Shown here: positions 32,613 through 41,593 of the stretch, piece after piece | Layout of the letters: each line of letters starts with the position of its first letter | How positions within the stretch are numbered: the first letter of the stretch is position 1 | Assembly (NCBI RefSeq): GCF_946479965.1 | Contig: NZ_CAMLHX010000006.1 | Span: 49,576 to 113,575 of the forward strand | DNA: 64,000 nt | Direction: 5' to 3' | Source: an uncultured Mucilaginibacter sp. | Lineage (GTDB): Bacteria > Bacteroidota > Bacteroidia > Sphingobacteriales > Sphingobacteriaceae | Notes under the pieces: model-generated | What the model saw: only the letters and a program-made list of their open reading frames with translations | Database searches by the model: none | Told to the model about the DNA's origin: nothing | Program-made: the position numbers and the translations under genes

Positions 32613-33416
32613 ATGAAAAAAGTTATCTTATTGTTGATTACAACAGTAGCCTGTGTAACCGCTAATGCACAAAAACTGCCCAACAAGCAGGAGGTAAGCT
32701 TAAAAGCACCTGCAAACGTAAAAATTGATGGCAAGGCTACAGAGTGGGGAGATTTTAAGGCTTACAACAGCGCTATCGAAGTATATTATACAATTGCCAA
32801 TGATGATAAGAACCTGTATCTGGTGATTAAAGTTACTGATGGGGTGGCCATCCGGAAGATAATTGCAGGGAGTATAACGTTCTCTGTAAGTGCCGCAGGA
32901 GGCGACGCGGTAAAGGGGGGTACAACAGTAACTTACCCGCTGTTTGACCGGAAAGCGATGCCCGCTATAAACCTGAGAAACAGAGCAGCAATTATTGCGA
33001 GAACCGCTGCGGTAGATTCCTTTGTTTTAGCATCCAATAAAGAGTTTGTAAAAAATGCAAAGCAAATTAAATTAACCGGAATTAAAGCCATCGGCGATAC
33101 CTTGATATCTATTTACAATGAAGAAGGAATAATGGCTGCCGGATCATTTGATAATCCATTAGCTTACACATATGAATTAGCGCTGCCTTTAAAGTATTTA
33201 AATAAACTGGTAGCTAAGGGCGGTGTGTTGAGTTACAATATCAAGCTAAATGGGTCGGCTTATGCAGAGGGCGTGTTTTTTGAACAAATTAATGGCGGAA
33301 CGCGGATGTCCTCTCCTGATAAACCTTCGGCCGGTAATCCCTGGCCTGCAATGATAGATATGCAAATGATAGCCGCGCCGGGCGATGTGAGTGGGACGTA
33401 CACACTTGCTCTTTAG
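32613..33416 (+). CDS. Secreted CBM9-like protein, copy 1
   Basis: A 267-residue exported protein started at 32613, where the ATG gives MKKVILLLITTVACVTANAQ, a clean signal peptide; the ATG at 32583 would add ten residues before it. After KLPNKQEVSLKAPANV the motif KIDGKATEWGDFKAYN and the strand pattern YTIANDDKNLYLVIKVTD are typical of the carbohydrate-binding CBM9/DOMON-like beta sandwich, which begins with I-DGxxxEW. The rest is EYELALPLKYL-like beta strands (ALPLKYLNKLVAKGGVLSYNIKLNG). Ligand unknown. It is 51 bp after the M56 gene and 38 bp before its paralog, so all three may form one unit. Confidence 0.7.
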   Translation: MKKVILLLITTVACVTANAQKLPNKQEVSLKAPANVKIDGKATEWGDFKAYNSAIEVYYTIANDDKNLYLVIKVTDGVAIRKIIAGSITFSVSAAGGDAVKGGTTVTYPLFDRKAMPAINLRNRAAIIARTAAVDSFVLASNKEFVKNAKQIKLTGIKAIGDTLISIYNEEGIMAAGSFDNPLAYTYELALPLKYLNKLVAKGGVLSYNIKLNGSAYAEGVFFEQINGGTRMSSPDKPSAGNPWPAMIDMQMIAAPGDVSGTYTLAL

Positions 33417-33454
33417 TTCAATTAAAAATTATTACTTACCTAAATTCTATTACT

Positions 33455-34249
33455 ATGAAAAACATGATTTTGTGCTGTTTAGCTGCACTGACACTGCAAG
33501 GTGCTTACGCCCAAAAATTACCCAATAAACAGGAGGGGAGCTTTAAAGCACCCGCTAATGTAAAAATAGATGGCAAGATTGGGGAGTGGGGCGACTTTAA
33601 GGCCTACAACACCGCCACAGATCTATTTTATACTTTGGCCAACGATGATCAAAACCTTTATCTGATTTTAAAAGCTGAAAGCGCCGTGGCAAGGGATAAA
33701 ATGTATAGTGGCGGCGTGAGTCTATTTTTTAGCAATGTTGGCAACACCGATAAAAACGCACGCTGCGTTGTAACTGCATTTGCAATCCCCAAAAACAACA
33801 TGATGGCGATTCGTGAATTAATGAAAGATACCATTACTACTGATTTTAAAGCGATAAACGCGGCCATGGTTGCGGCGCTTAAAACCATCAGCGTAAAAAA
33901 TCTGAACGGCGTTAAAGAGGATGTTATTTCTGTGTATAACGAATATGGGATATCGATAGCAAATTACTTGAGTGATAGAAAAACTTATACCTGCGAAATA
34001 GCTATTCCGCTAAAATATTTAAAGTCATTTATCAACGAAAAAGGCGTTATAAACTACACTTTGCAGGCTAACGCGGCATCATTAAACAACATGAAAGTAG
34101 TTATGAATGGTAAAGAAGTTGAAAACGCGGCAGAGAATGCACGGATAACAGAAATGATGAATAGGATAATGCAGTCAGAAAAGTCCTACAGATTACGCGA
34201 AACCATGAACGATACCAATGTATCAGGCGAGTATACTTTAGCTAAATAG
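33455..34249 (+). CDS. Secreted CBM9-like protein, copy 2
   Basis: A 264-residue paralog of the preceding gene, with a signal peptide (MKNMILCCLAALTLQGAYAQ). The two share KLPNKQE-SFKAPANVKIDGK, EWGDFKAYN, the YTLANDDQNLYLILK strand and the C-terminal IPLKYLKSF and SGEYTLAK ends. The centre has diverged, with a Met-rich NNMMAIRELMKDTITTDF and a C-terminal helix (ENARITEMMNRIMQSEKSYRLRE). The tandem order implies a local duplication. Probably periplasmic or surface located; no enzyme motif is seen. A terminator-like hairpin follows at 34319-34356. Confidence 0.7.
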   Translation: MKNMILCCLAALTLQGAYAQKLPNKQEGSFKAPANVKIDGKIGEWGDFKAYNTATDLFYTLANDDQNLYLILKAESAVARDKMYSGGVSLFFSNVGNTDKNARCVVTAFAIPKNNMMAIRELMKDTITTDFKAINAAMVAALKTISVKNLNGVKEDVISVYNEYGISIANYLSDRKTYTCEIAIPLKYLKSFINEKGVINYTLQANAASLNNMKVVMNGKEVENAAENARITEMMNRIMQSEKSYRLRETMNDTNVSGEYTLAK

Positions 34250-34280
34250 TTGGTTTTAGCGGGTTAAATCCAATTAAAAA

Positions 34281-34501
34281 GGGGTGATCCAAACTGTTGC
34301 AAATTGATCCAAAGTGATCCAAAAATTGGCAAAAAAACGCCATTTTTGGATTTTTTCAATATTCTTATAATCAGTTACTTACAGACATTTACAGCTAATT
34401 TTACTGACGAATAAGTAGTTTCACTTAATATTGTTAAATGTCAAATAATCAATAAATTGACTTTTTAATTTTTTGGTAACGCATTTATTTTGGATCACCC
34501 C
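34281..34501. mobile_element. 221-bp element with 13-bp terminal inverted repeats
   Basis: GGGGTGATCCAAA at 34281-34293 and its exact complement TTTGGATCACCCC at 34489-34501 bound an AT-rich segment with no ORF. The left end carries two further TGATCCAAA copies (34304-34312 and 34314-34322). The ends begin with GGGG and close with CCCC, as terminal repeats of a small non-autonomous transposable element (MITE) would. No clear target duplication is visible, and the right end stops 2 bp before the stop codon of the amidohydrolase gene. It could also be a two-ended binding site. Confidence 0.5.
34319..34356 (+). terminator. Hairpin with T-run after the CBM9-like pair
   Basis: CCAAAAAT-T-GGC (34319-34330) pairs with GCCATTTTTGG (34339-34349), one bulged base, followed by A and six T (34351-34356). 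It lies inside the 221-bp element and 70 bp after the stop of the second CBM9-like gene. Confidence 0.6.
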
Positions 34502-34503
34502 AT

Positions 34504-37500
34504 TTAATCACTGCTGTCGCTGGTAAATTGATAGGTCTCTGTATTGTTCACAGGCAGCACAATACCGCTGCCATGGCTTTGTTGCCACCAAAAGTTCATG
34601 CGTAGTTTGCTGCCGCTGCCGGTCTCGTTCATCGTATCAGCATCATACAACCGCCCGTTAACCATAACATATTTAATGTTATCGCTGTTCCGGATGTCGT
34701 CCAATGGGTTTTGGTTCATGATGACCAGGTCGGCCAGTTTGCCTTTTTCTAATGATCCGATCTCTTTATCCATGCCCAAATACGCTGCCCCGTTAATGGT
34801 AGCGCTCCGCAGCACCTGCATAGGCGACATGCCCCCCTGGCCCAGCATCCACATTTCCCAATGGGCACCCAAACCCTGCAATTGCCCATGCGAACCCAGG
34901 TTTATTTTAGTGCCGCCATCGCTTATCTGCTTAACATACTTTGATACCTCAATATGTCCATAATCGCCGTACTCAGAGATTGTTCGCCTGCGCGAGCGGG
35001 AGTCAACTATAGATGACGGAACGTAGTTGAGCAGCTTATCGTTCTTCCAAACCTCGGTACGGTCATACCAGTAGTTCTCGCCAAATTGGGTGCCGTATGC
35101 TACAATAAGGGTAGGGGTATAACCGGTTTTACTGCTGTTCCAAAGGCTCTTAACGTCCTTATAAACCGGCCAGACGGGTATGTTATGTTCAATGCCGGTA
35201 TGGCCATCCAGTATCATGTTCATGTTAGTAAAGTAGGTTGAACCGCCCTCTGGCACTACTTCCAGTTGCAGCAAGCGGGCCGCCTCAATTACCTGCTGCC
35301 GCTGCTCTCGGCGCGGCTGATTATAGCTCTTTACAGAAAACGCCCCAACCGCCTTCAGTCTGCGCAGATGAGAGAGCGCATCATCCAGGTTGTTTATCAC
35401 TGCTTTAAAATCGCCGTCGGCGCCGTATAAGATCGTTCCTGTTGTGTAAACACGTGGGCCCACCATATTGCCCGCCTTTAACATTTCAGATTGACTAAGG
35501 GCCATTTCTGTATTGCTTGATGGGTCGTGAGCGGTTGTTACACCATAAGCCAGGTTGGAGTAATAGTTCCAGTCCTGCTGTGGGCTTATACCGTCAGGAC
35601 TTGGATTTAAATGCGCGTGCACATCTACCAGGCCCGGCATAATAGTCTTACCGGCTACGTCATATACTTTGGCATCCTCCGGCACCTGTACCTCGGCAGC
35701 TTTACCAACAGCCGCTATCTTGTTCTGATCTATCAGGATGATACCGTTCTCAATCACCTCATCGCCCTTCATGGTAATAATGCGTGCATTGGTAAAGGCT
35801 ATCTTGCTCTGTGGTACATCTGTTTTAAGTTTAAGGCCTATATCAACGCCGATGGTATCGATTGGAGGAGTTTTGTCGGTTCCGCCCTCCGCAAAAGAGA
35901 AAGCGTTCCTTATATCGCGTGTAAAATACTTTGGCCCCAGCGTCCACATCAGCTTTTGGCTATCCTTGCTCCAATGGATGTATGTGCCGGCGTCTCGGGT
36001 AAGCTTGTTTAACGGCAGTGCCTTGTTGTTAGCCGATAGTTCCTGCGGGCTGCCTGTGTTCACCATAGGTGTTAAGTAGCAGTTAAACAGCTCAGTAAAA
36101 GCCATCCACTTGCCATCCGGGCTCGGCGCGAACTGGGTTGCGTATTTAGAGGTATACAGGGTTTGTATATGAGCGCCTGTAATATCCATTACCTTAAAAA
36201 CCTTATTGCCGTTATCGGTGGTCTGATAGTATATTTTACTGTCATCTGCAGAGAACTGCGCGTCTATTCCCACCTTGCTTACTAACTGTGGTTGACCACC
36301 TACAGCAGGAATAATGTAAATACCCGGATTGCTACCAAAGGCAAAACCCAAAACATTGTTACCAGCGCCTTTACGGTAGATGATCTTGTCGCCTTTGTTA
36401 GAGAAGATTGGGTTATAGTAAAAGCCTTTCTCGGTGGTAATGCGCGTTACCTGTTTGGTGGCCAGGTCAATGCTGTTTATTGCTCCCTTTAGTTCATCGC
36501 TCCAGGATACATACACCAACGACTTGCCATCCGGACTAAACGCCGGGTCATATTGAAAATCCTTTAAAGTATCTATTCTTACAGGTTCGCCTTTTGGTAG
36601 TTCCTTTATATAGATGTACCCTGCAGCGTTAAACGCCACGAATTTACCATCAGGCGAAGTAGTAAGCTGCCTTATCATTTTCGGCGTAAACTCTTCCTGG
36701 TACACCTTCTGCGGAAAATGCAGCGCGTCTGTTATAGTTTGGGTAGATGTTACCTCAAACGGGATCTGCGATGCGGTAACCGCATCTATATCCAGGTTCC
36801 ATATTTTCCCTTTAGCATAAAATATGATGTGTCTGCCATCCGGCGTCCAGTTAAAGTTAGGGTAGGTGCCAAAAATTGCCCATGTTTCCTGCTGGTCGTG
36901 AGACAGGTCATCATAAACCGGCCATTCCTCGGCAGTTTCCAAGTTGCGAAGAAACAATACCGACTTCAACTTTGTACGCCTTACAAAGGCCATTAACTTA
37001 CCATCAGGCGATAGTTGTGGGCGGCACGCGCCGCCGGCACCACCGGTAACCGTTTCTATTTCCCCTGTTTTACGGTCTAGTCGTTTTATGGCATAAATAC
37101 CGGCATAAGGGTCTTTATTATATTGAAATGTAGGTCCGGGCGTTACATCCTCGCTCCAGTAAACGTAATTGCCATCCGGCGAAACAATAGGCTCTCCGGC
37201 ATCTTGCTGGTCATTTTTGCGTTTGGTTAACTGCACGCCTTCACCGCCTGTTTTATGATATAGCCACATCTCACCGGCCCCTAATGAGCGTGTACCGGTA
37301 AAATGTTTACGCGCCACCAGATATTGCCCGTCAGGCGTCCAAGAGGCATTGTTCAATAAGCGGAAGGTTTCCTTGGTAACGGAATGTTTATTGCTGCCAT
37401 CGGCGTTCATTATCCAAATGTTATCGCCACCCTCCCTGTCGCTGGTAAAAGAAATCGACTTTCCATCCGGACTAAACCTCGGTTGCACTTCCCATGATTT

Positions 37501-37743
37501 ACCGCCCGAAACCAACGTAGCTTTCCCGCCGGCAACAGGCATGGTATAAATATCGCCCAGCAGGTCAAAGGCAATAGTTTTACCATCAGGACTAACGTCC
37601 ACATTCATCCACGTACCCTCATCGGTAGTAATAGTAACTTTTTTTGAGGTGCCCGGTGGGTTCTCTACGTTCCATTTGGTTTGGGCAAGGCAGGAAATAG
37701 AAGTAGCGAACAGAACGATATATAAAGGTAGTATCTTCATCAT
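34504..37743 (-). CDS. Secreted propeller-amidohydrolase
   Basis: A 1079-residue exported protein, with a signal peptide at 1-21 ending SCLAQ. Residues about 30-640 are a long series of PD40/TolB-type propeller blades, each with a phrase such as SPDGKxIxF or FSPDGKSLVYVSW (more than ten copies). From about 660 an amidohydrolase domain follows: metal-binding HxH in GLVDVHAHLNP, later IEHNIPVWP and INLGSHGQLQGLGAHWEM, and the closing KGKLADLVIMNQNPLDDIRN. Proteins of this architecture are common in Bacteroidota and are labelled amidohydrolase family or imidazolonepropionase-like; the substrate is unknown. It is probably a single gene, divergent from recQ. Confidence 0.88.
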   Translation of the reverse strand: MMKILPLYIVLFATSISCLAQTKWNVENPPGTSKKVTITTDEGTWMNVDVSPDGKTIAFDLLGDIYTMPVAGGKATLVSGGKSWEVQPRFSPDGKSISFTSDREGGDNIWIMNADGSNKHSVTKETFRLLNNASWTPDGQYLVARKHFTGTRSLGAGEMWLYHKTGGEGVQLTKRKNDQQDAGEPIVSPDGNYVYWSEDVTPGPTFQYNKDPYAGIYAIKRLDRKTGEIETVTGGAGGACRPQLSPDGKLMAFVRRTKLKSVLFLRNLETAEEWPVYDDLSHDQQETWAIFGTYPNFNWTPDGRHIIFYAKGKIWNLDIDAVTASQIPFEVTSTQTITDALHFPQKVYQEEFTPKMIRQLTTSPDGKFVAFNAAGYIYIKELPKGEPVRIDTLKDFQYDPAFSPDGKSLVYVSWSDELKGAINSIDLATKQVTRITTEKGFYYNPIFSNKGDKIIYRKGAGNNVLGFAFGSNPGIYIIPAVGGQPQLVSKVGIDAQFSADDSKIYYQTTDNGNKVFKVMDITGAHIQTLYTSKYATQFAPSPDGKWMAFTELFNCYLTPMVNTGSPQELSANNKALPLNKLTRDAGTYIHWSKDSQKLMWTLGPKYFTRDIRNAFSFAEGGTDKTPPIDTIGVDIGLKLKTDVPQSKIAFTNARIITMKGDEVIENGIILIDQNKIAAVGKAAEVQVPEDAKVYDVAGKTIMPGLVDVHAHLNPSPDGISPQQDWNYYSNLAYGVTTAHDPSSNTEMALSQSEMLKAGNMVGPRVYTTGTILYGADGDFKAVINNLDDALSHLRRLKAVGAFSVKSYNQPRREQRQQVIEAARLLQLEVVPEGGSTYFTNMNMILDGHTGIEHNIPVWPVYKDVKSLWNSSKTGYTPTLIVAYGTQFGENYWYDRTEVWKNDKLLNYVPSSIVDSRSRRRTISEYGDYGHIEVSKYVKQISDGGTKINLGSHGQLQGLGAHWEMWMLGQGGMSPMQVLRSATINGAAYLGMDKEIGSLEKGKLADLVIMNQNPLDDIRNSDNIKYVMVNGRLYDADTMNETGSGSKLRMNFWWQQSHGSGIVLPVNNTETYQFTSDSSD

Positions 37744-37812
37744 TTTATCTTTATGGCTGCTAAGTTAAAACTATTGATACATTTTAATAGTTTTGAAAGC
37801 GCCACAAATAAC

Positions 37813-39699
37813 ATGACCATTCAACAAATCCTTAAAACCTATTGGAACCACGACAGCTTCCGCCCAATGCAGGAAGATATTATTCAATCGGTACTGTTGG
37901 GTTATGATACATTGGCGCTATTACCAACAGGGGGCGGCAAATCTGTTTGCTTCCAGGTGCCGGCTATGGCCAAGGAGGGGATATGTATTGTGGTGTCGCC
38001 ACTGATAGCACTGATGAAAGACCAGGTGGAGAACCTTAAAGCCAAAGGTATTGAAGCAATTGCTATTGTATCGGGAATGGGGAAGCGCGAGGTGGATATT
38101 GCATTGGATAATTGCATATATGGGGGAGTTAAGTTCCTGTACCTTTCGCCTGAACGTTTGTTATCTGAATTGGTACGTGAGCGCATAAAATATATGAACG
38201 TTAACCTTTTTGCGGTTGACGAGGCGCATTGTATTTCCCAATGGGGGTACGATTTCCGGCCACCATACCTGCATATCGCAGACTTGCGGGAATTGCATCC
38301 TCAGGTGCCTGTTTTAGCATTAACCGCTACCGCTACGTTGGAGGTTAGGGAAGATGTTCAGAAAAAGTTGTTATTTAAAAATGCAGCTGTGTTCACCCAA
38401 AGCTTTGAGCGACGGAATGTAGCCTATGTAGTAAGGCACGAAGAAGATAAACTGCGCAAACTGCTGGAAGTTGTAAGCAATGTTAAAGGTAGCGGGATTG
38501 TATACGTCCAAACCCGCAGGGAATGTGCGGAACTTGTTAGGTTTTTGACTGATAACCGCATTAAAGCGGATATGTACCACGCCGGCCTAACCCCCGATGA
38601 GCGTGCCAAAAAACAAGAAAGCTGGAAGAAAAACCAAACACGCGTTATAGTGGCTACCAATGCTTTTGGTATGGGTATAGATAAGCCGGATGTTAGGTTC
38701 GTTGTACATAAGGATGTGCCGCAAAGTTTAGAGGCTTACTATCAGGAAGCGGGGCGGGCCGGGCGCGATGAGCATAAGGCCTATGCGGTTTTGCTATATA
38801 ATCAGGCGGATAGATTCAAAATGCTAAAAAAGTTTGAATTGAGTTTCCCAACTGTCGATGAGATAAAGAAAGTTTATAACCATTTAGGCAGCTACTATCA
38901 CATAGCTTTTGGCGCAGGGGCTGGGTTAAGCTTTGATCTGGATCTTGGCGATTTTTGCTCACGTTTTAAACTGGATGTTATAAAAACGCTTAACGCCTTA
39001 AAGTTTTTAGAGAAGGACGAGTACATCAGCTTTAACGAAAGCGCCTTTTTGCCTTCGCGTTTCCGTTTTGATGTAGATCACGAGACCCTTTACAATTTCC
39101 AGATACAAAACCATGGCTGGGATGCTTTTATAAAATCGATTTTAAGATCATATGGCGGGGCTTTTGAAAGTTATGTAAGTCTACGAGAATTTGATATTTC
39201 AAGACGTAGCGGCCTTAGCGTTCAACAGGTAATAGAGGGGCTTAAACAACTACAGGAATACGGCTTGCTAAACTACTTCCCTCAAAATGATCAACCGCAA
39301 TTAACCTTTATAAAGCCGAGGCAGCAGCAGCTATACATTAACAAGGTTTATATTGAAGAGCGTAAAGCCTTGTACCAACGTAAAATGGAAGCGGTTTTTG
39401 CTTATGCCTCGCATAAGCAATGCCGCAGTCAGCTTTTATTAGCTTATTTTGATGAGCCAGGTGCAGGTAAGTGTGGCGTATGCGATGTTTGTTTGGAGGA
39501 GAAACGAAAATATAGCGCCGCAGACATCAGAGATGAAATAACAAACGATATAGCCCAACTGCTCAGCGATTCGCCCATGGATCTGGATACTTTGGTAAGT
39601 TCAATAAAGAACGGCGGCGAAAAAGAAATACTGGATACGATCAGACTATTACTTGATGCCGGGAAGATCAGGTTCAATGGCGAGAAATACTATCTGTAA
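37813..39699 (+). CDS. recQ: ATP-dependent DNA helicase RecQ
   Basis: A 3'-5' superfamily 2 helicase in recombination and repair. The start at 37813 (628 residues) is preferred because the upstream ATG at 37753 leaves only 9 bp to the divergent gene and adds a non-conserved leader. Walker A LLPTGGGKS is at 36-44, DEAH at 136-139, motif III ALTATAT and motif VI QEAGRAGRDEH follow. The RecQ zinc region CRSQLLLAYFDEPGAGKCGVCDVC has four Cys in a loosened spacing. The winged-helix RQC part is present but a C-terminal HRDC domain is not evident, so this is a short RecQ form. Confidence 0.93.
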   Translation: MTIQQILKTYWNHDSFRPMQEDIIQSVLLGYDTLALLPTGGGKSVCFQVPAMAKEGICIVVSPLIALMKDQVENLKAKGIEAIAIVSGMGKREVDIALDNCIYGGVKFLYLSPERLLSELVRERIKYMNVNLFAVDEAHCISQWGYDFRPPYLHIADLRELHPQVPVLALTATATLEVREDVQKKLLFKNAAVFTQSFERRNVAYVVRHEEDKLRKLLEVVSNVKGSGIVYVQTRRECAELVRFLTDNRIKADMYHAGLTPDERAKKQESWKKNQTRVIVATNAFGMGIDKPDVRFVVHKDVPQSLEAYYQEAGRAGRDEHKAYAVLLYNQADRFKMLKKFELSFPTVDEIKKVYNHLGSYYHIAFGAGAGLSFDLDLGDFCSRFKLDVIKTLNALKFLEKDEYISFNESAFLPSRFRFDVDHETLYNFQIQNHGWDAFIKSILRSYGGAFESYVSLREFDISRRSGLSVQQVIEGLKQLQEYGLLNYFPQNDQPQLTFIKPRQQQLYINKVYIEERKALYQRKMEAVFAYASHKQCRSQLLLAYFDEPGAGKCGVCDVCLEEKRKYSAADIRDEITNDIAQLLSDSPMDLDTLVSSIKNGGEKEILDTIRLLLDAGKIRFNGEKYYL

Positions 39700-39905
39700 A
39701 GCAGGCAACCCGACTTTTCCGCCCTCCAATCTCACAAAAAACCTTTCTTTTTTAAAAAAATCGCCGACGCAATTCCTGCGTTTACCGACAAAATCCCGCA
39801 TGTTGTCTAATATACACTATCTACCTGTAACGTTTTTCGGGTGAGGTCGTCATAAGGGTGTATTTAAAAATGATAAAAAGCATTCACAACGAAAATATTA
39901 AGACA

Positions 39906-40523
39906 ATGAAAACTAAATTTTTAACCCTGATAACATTAGTAACTTTAACAATAGCTACAACAAGCGCAACTTTTGCCAACACAAAAGCTAAAACCAATAC
40001 CACCGTTTTAGATAACATCAACAGAATTACAAGTATTGAAGCCCATGGCAATGTAGAGATTTTGGTTACCAACGGCAGCAAAGATGGAGTAGAAGTATTG
40101 GATACTTACTACGATCAAAATGCCCTGGTGCAAAACGAAGACGGTGTTCTGCGGGTATCGTCTTACAAAGCCGATAAACTGGTTATCATGGTAACAGTTA
40201 CCGATCTTCGCGGTATATCTGCATCTGATAACGCAATGGTTAAATCGTACGGCAGATTTTCATCGCTCGACCTGAAAGTGGAGTTAAATGATAATGCCGC
40301 CGCGGAGCTTAAAATAGATGCTTTTGTAGCTAAGTTCACAATCAACGATCGCGCAAAAGCCGACATAAGCGGTACAATTGAGCACTATCAACTTAATTAT
40401 AGCCGCTCATCAACCGTAAACAGAACATATCTGGCAACAGAAAGCCGTATAGAAAAAATCACTACACCGCTACCACAGTCGACTGTAGCAGTTGTCGACA
40501 GTGTAAATATTGCCAGCCTTTAA
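39906..40523 (+). CDS. Secreted DUF2807-like (head GIN) protein
   Basis: A 205-residue exported protein. The start at 39906 gives MKTKFLTLITLVTLTIATTSATFA as signal peptide; an ATG at 39858 would add 16 polar residues. The body is a right-handed beta-helix-like run typical of DUF2807: ITSIEAHGNVEILVTNG, LVIMVTVTDLRGISASDNAMVKSYGRFSSLDLKVELNDNAAAEL. The domain is common in Bacteroidota surface proteins with unknown function. A second DUF2807 gene follows at 40702, after a terminator, so they are probably separate transcription units derived from one family. Confidence 0.75.
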   Translation: MKTKFLTLITLVTLTIATTSATFANTKAKTNTTVLDNINRITSIEAHGNVEILVTNGSKDGVEVLDTYYDQNALVQNEDGVLRVSSYKADKLVIMVTVTDLRGISASDNAMVKSYGRFSSLDLKVELNDNAAAELKIDAFVAKFTINDRAKADISGTIEHYQLNYSRSSTVNRTYLATESRIEKITTPLPQSTVAVVDSVNIASL

Positions 40524-40556
40524 TCTCACTTTGCAAAGTTCAACATATATTCTACT

Positions 40557-40588
40557 AAAAAGCTGCCCGGTTACGGGTGGCTTTTTTT
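40557..40588 (+). terminator. Hairpin terminator with 7-T run
   Basis: AGCTGCCCG (40561-40569) pairs with CGGGTGGCT (40574-40582) with two wobble pairs and a GTTA loop, followed by a T-run (40582-40588). It ends the first DUF2807 gene. Confidence 0.85.
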
Positions 40589-40660
40589 GTTGATATTTTA
40601 AGTAAAACGTTATCTATCTTTATAACGCTAAATCAACGCCATTGGCACTTAGCAAACATC

Positions 40661-40684
40661 AACAATCAACAAGCGTTGATTGTT
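40661..40684. promoter_or_regulatory. 10-bp perfect dyad before the second DUF2807 gene
   Basis: AACAATCAAC (40661-40670) and GTTGATTGTT (40675-40684) form a perfect inverted repeat with a 4-nt loop, 17 bp before the ATG at 40702. No T-run follows. It may be an operator or a hairpin at the 5' end of the messenger. Confidence 0.45.
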
Positions 40685-40701
40685 AACCATAATTTATCTT
40701 C

Positions 40702-41427
40702 ATGAAAACACTTTACAAATCAATCTCCCTGGTATCCCTTTCAATTTTGGTAATCACAGTTCAAAGCTGCAACACAGAATGTATTCAGGGTTCGGGCAAA
40801 AATGCCACTGATAAACGGCAGGTTGCTGAATTCACTAAACTGGATATTGCCGGAAGTTTTAATGTTACGCTTGTCCAGGACAGCTCTAATTCGGTGACTA
40901 TTAATGCTGATGATAATATTATAAGTGTTGTTAAGACAGATATGAGCGGAGATAAATTAAAAATATCTACCGATAACAAGAATATATGTAGTTCAAAAGA
41001 GATAGCCATAACCATTGGGGTACGCAACTTAAAATCGATTGCTGCGTCAGGGGCGGTGGAAGTAACATCAAATGGCCGGCTCAATTTGGGTGACCTGGAT
41101 TTGAATTTATCAGGCGCCACGAAAATTAATTTGAATATTGCAGCATCGAATGTTGAAACGAAGGGCAGCGGCGTAAATGATATTAGTTTAAAAGGACAAG
41201 CCAGCTCCCACGCTATCGAGTTAAGCGGCAGCGGAAATGTACATGGTTTTGATTTTGTGGTGGGCAATTATTCGATAGAAACATCGGGCCAGAGCGATTG
41301 CGAGATAAACGTATTGAACGAACTTAACATACACAGTACCGGCGCTAGCGATATTAAATATAAAGGCAATCCCACGAAAATAAATAAAAGCAAAACAGGC
41401 GCGCTATCGCTGGCTAAAGTAGAATGA
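40702..41427 (+). CDS. DUF2807 (head GIN domain) lipoprotein
   Basis: A 241-residue lipoprotein; the signal peptide ends with VITVQSC, so Cys23 is the likely lipid site. The mature part carries a full DUF2807 repeat: VAEFTKLDIAGSFNVTLVQDSSNSVTINAD, then LKSIAASGAVEV, DLDLNLSGATKINLNIAASNVETKGSGVNDISLKGQ, giving the regular strands of a beta-helix with small residues S/G/A. These domains sit at the cell surface or in the periplasm in Bacteroidota; a role in adhesion or stress sensing has been proposed for relatives, but none is proven. It is related to the gene at 39906-40523 (same domain, low identity by eye). Confidence 0.82.
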   Translation: MKTLYKSISLVSLSILVITVQSCNTECIQGSGKNATDKRQVAEFTKLDIAGSFNVTLVQDSSNSVTINADDNIISVVKTDMSGDKLKISTDNKNICSSKEIAITIGVRNLKSIAASGAVEVTSNGRLNLGDLDLNLSGATKINLNIAASNVETKGSGVNDISLKGQASSHAIELSGSGNVHGFDFVVGNYSIETSGQSDCEINVLNELNIHSTGASDIKYKGNPTKINKSKTGALSLAKVE

Positions 41428-41511
41428 TAAAGTAAATATACCTGCTTTGCATACCTCGGTACAGCGAGGCGTACTATATAGATACTTAGTAAATTCTTAA
41501 AAATAAATTCC

Positions 41512-41593
41512 TATTTTTGCGCCTCGAAATTTTGAAGATGCATAAGCATCGGACATGAATTTCGGGGCGTTTAATTTAAAATACCACACATGA
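41512..41593 (+). promoter_or_regulatory. tig promoter and structured leader with mini-ORFs
   Basis: TATTTTTG (41512-41519) matches the -7 box. The leader pairs CGCCTCGAAATT (41520-41531) with AATTTCGGGGCG (41558-41569), one G-T wobble, around an inner hairpin GATGC-ATAA-GCATC (41537-41550). Two mini-ORFs are chained: ATG at 41538 (MHKHRT) ends in a TGA overlapping the ATG at 41555 (MNFGAFNLKYHT), whose TGA overlaps the tig ATG at 41590. If transcription starts 5-7 bases after the -7 box, the first few bases of the outer stem would be lost. The role is unknown. Confidence 0.45.

Noticed and set aside
41520..41569. Known riboswitch in the tig leader
   Set aside because: The hairpin matches none of the riboswitch cores that I know, and tig is not a usual riboswitch target; listed only as a structured leader.
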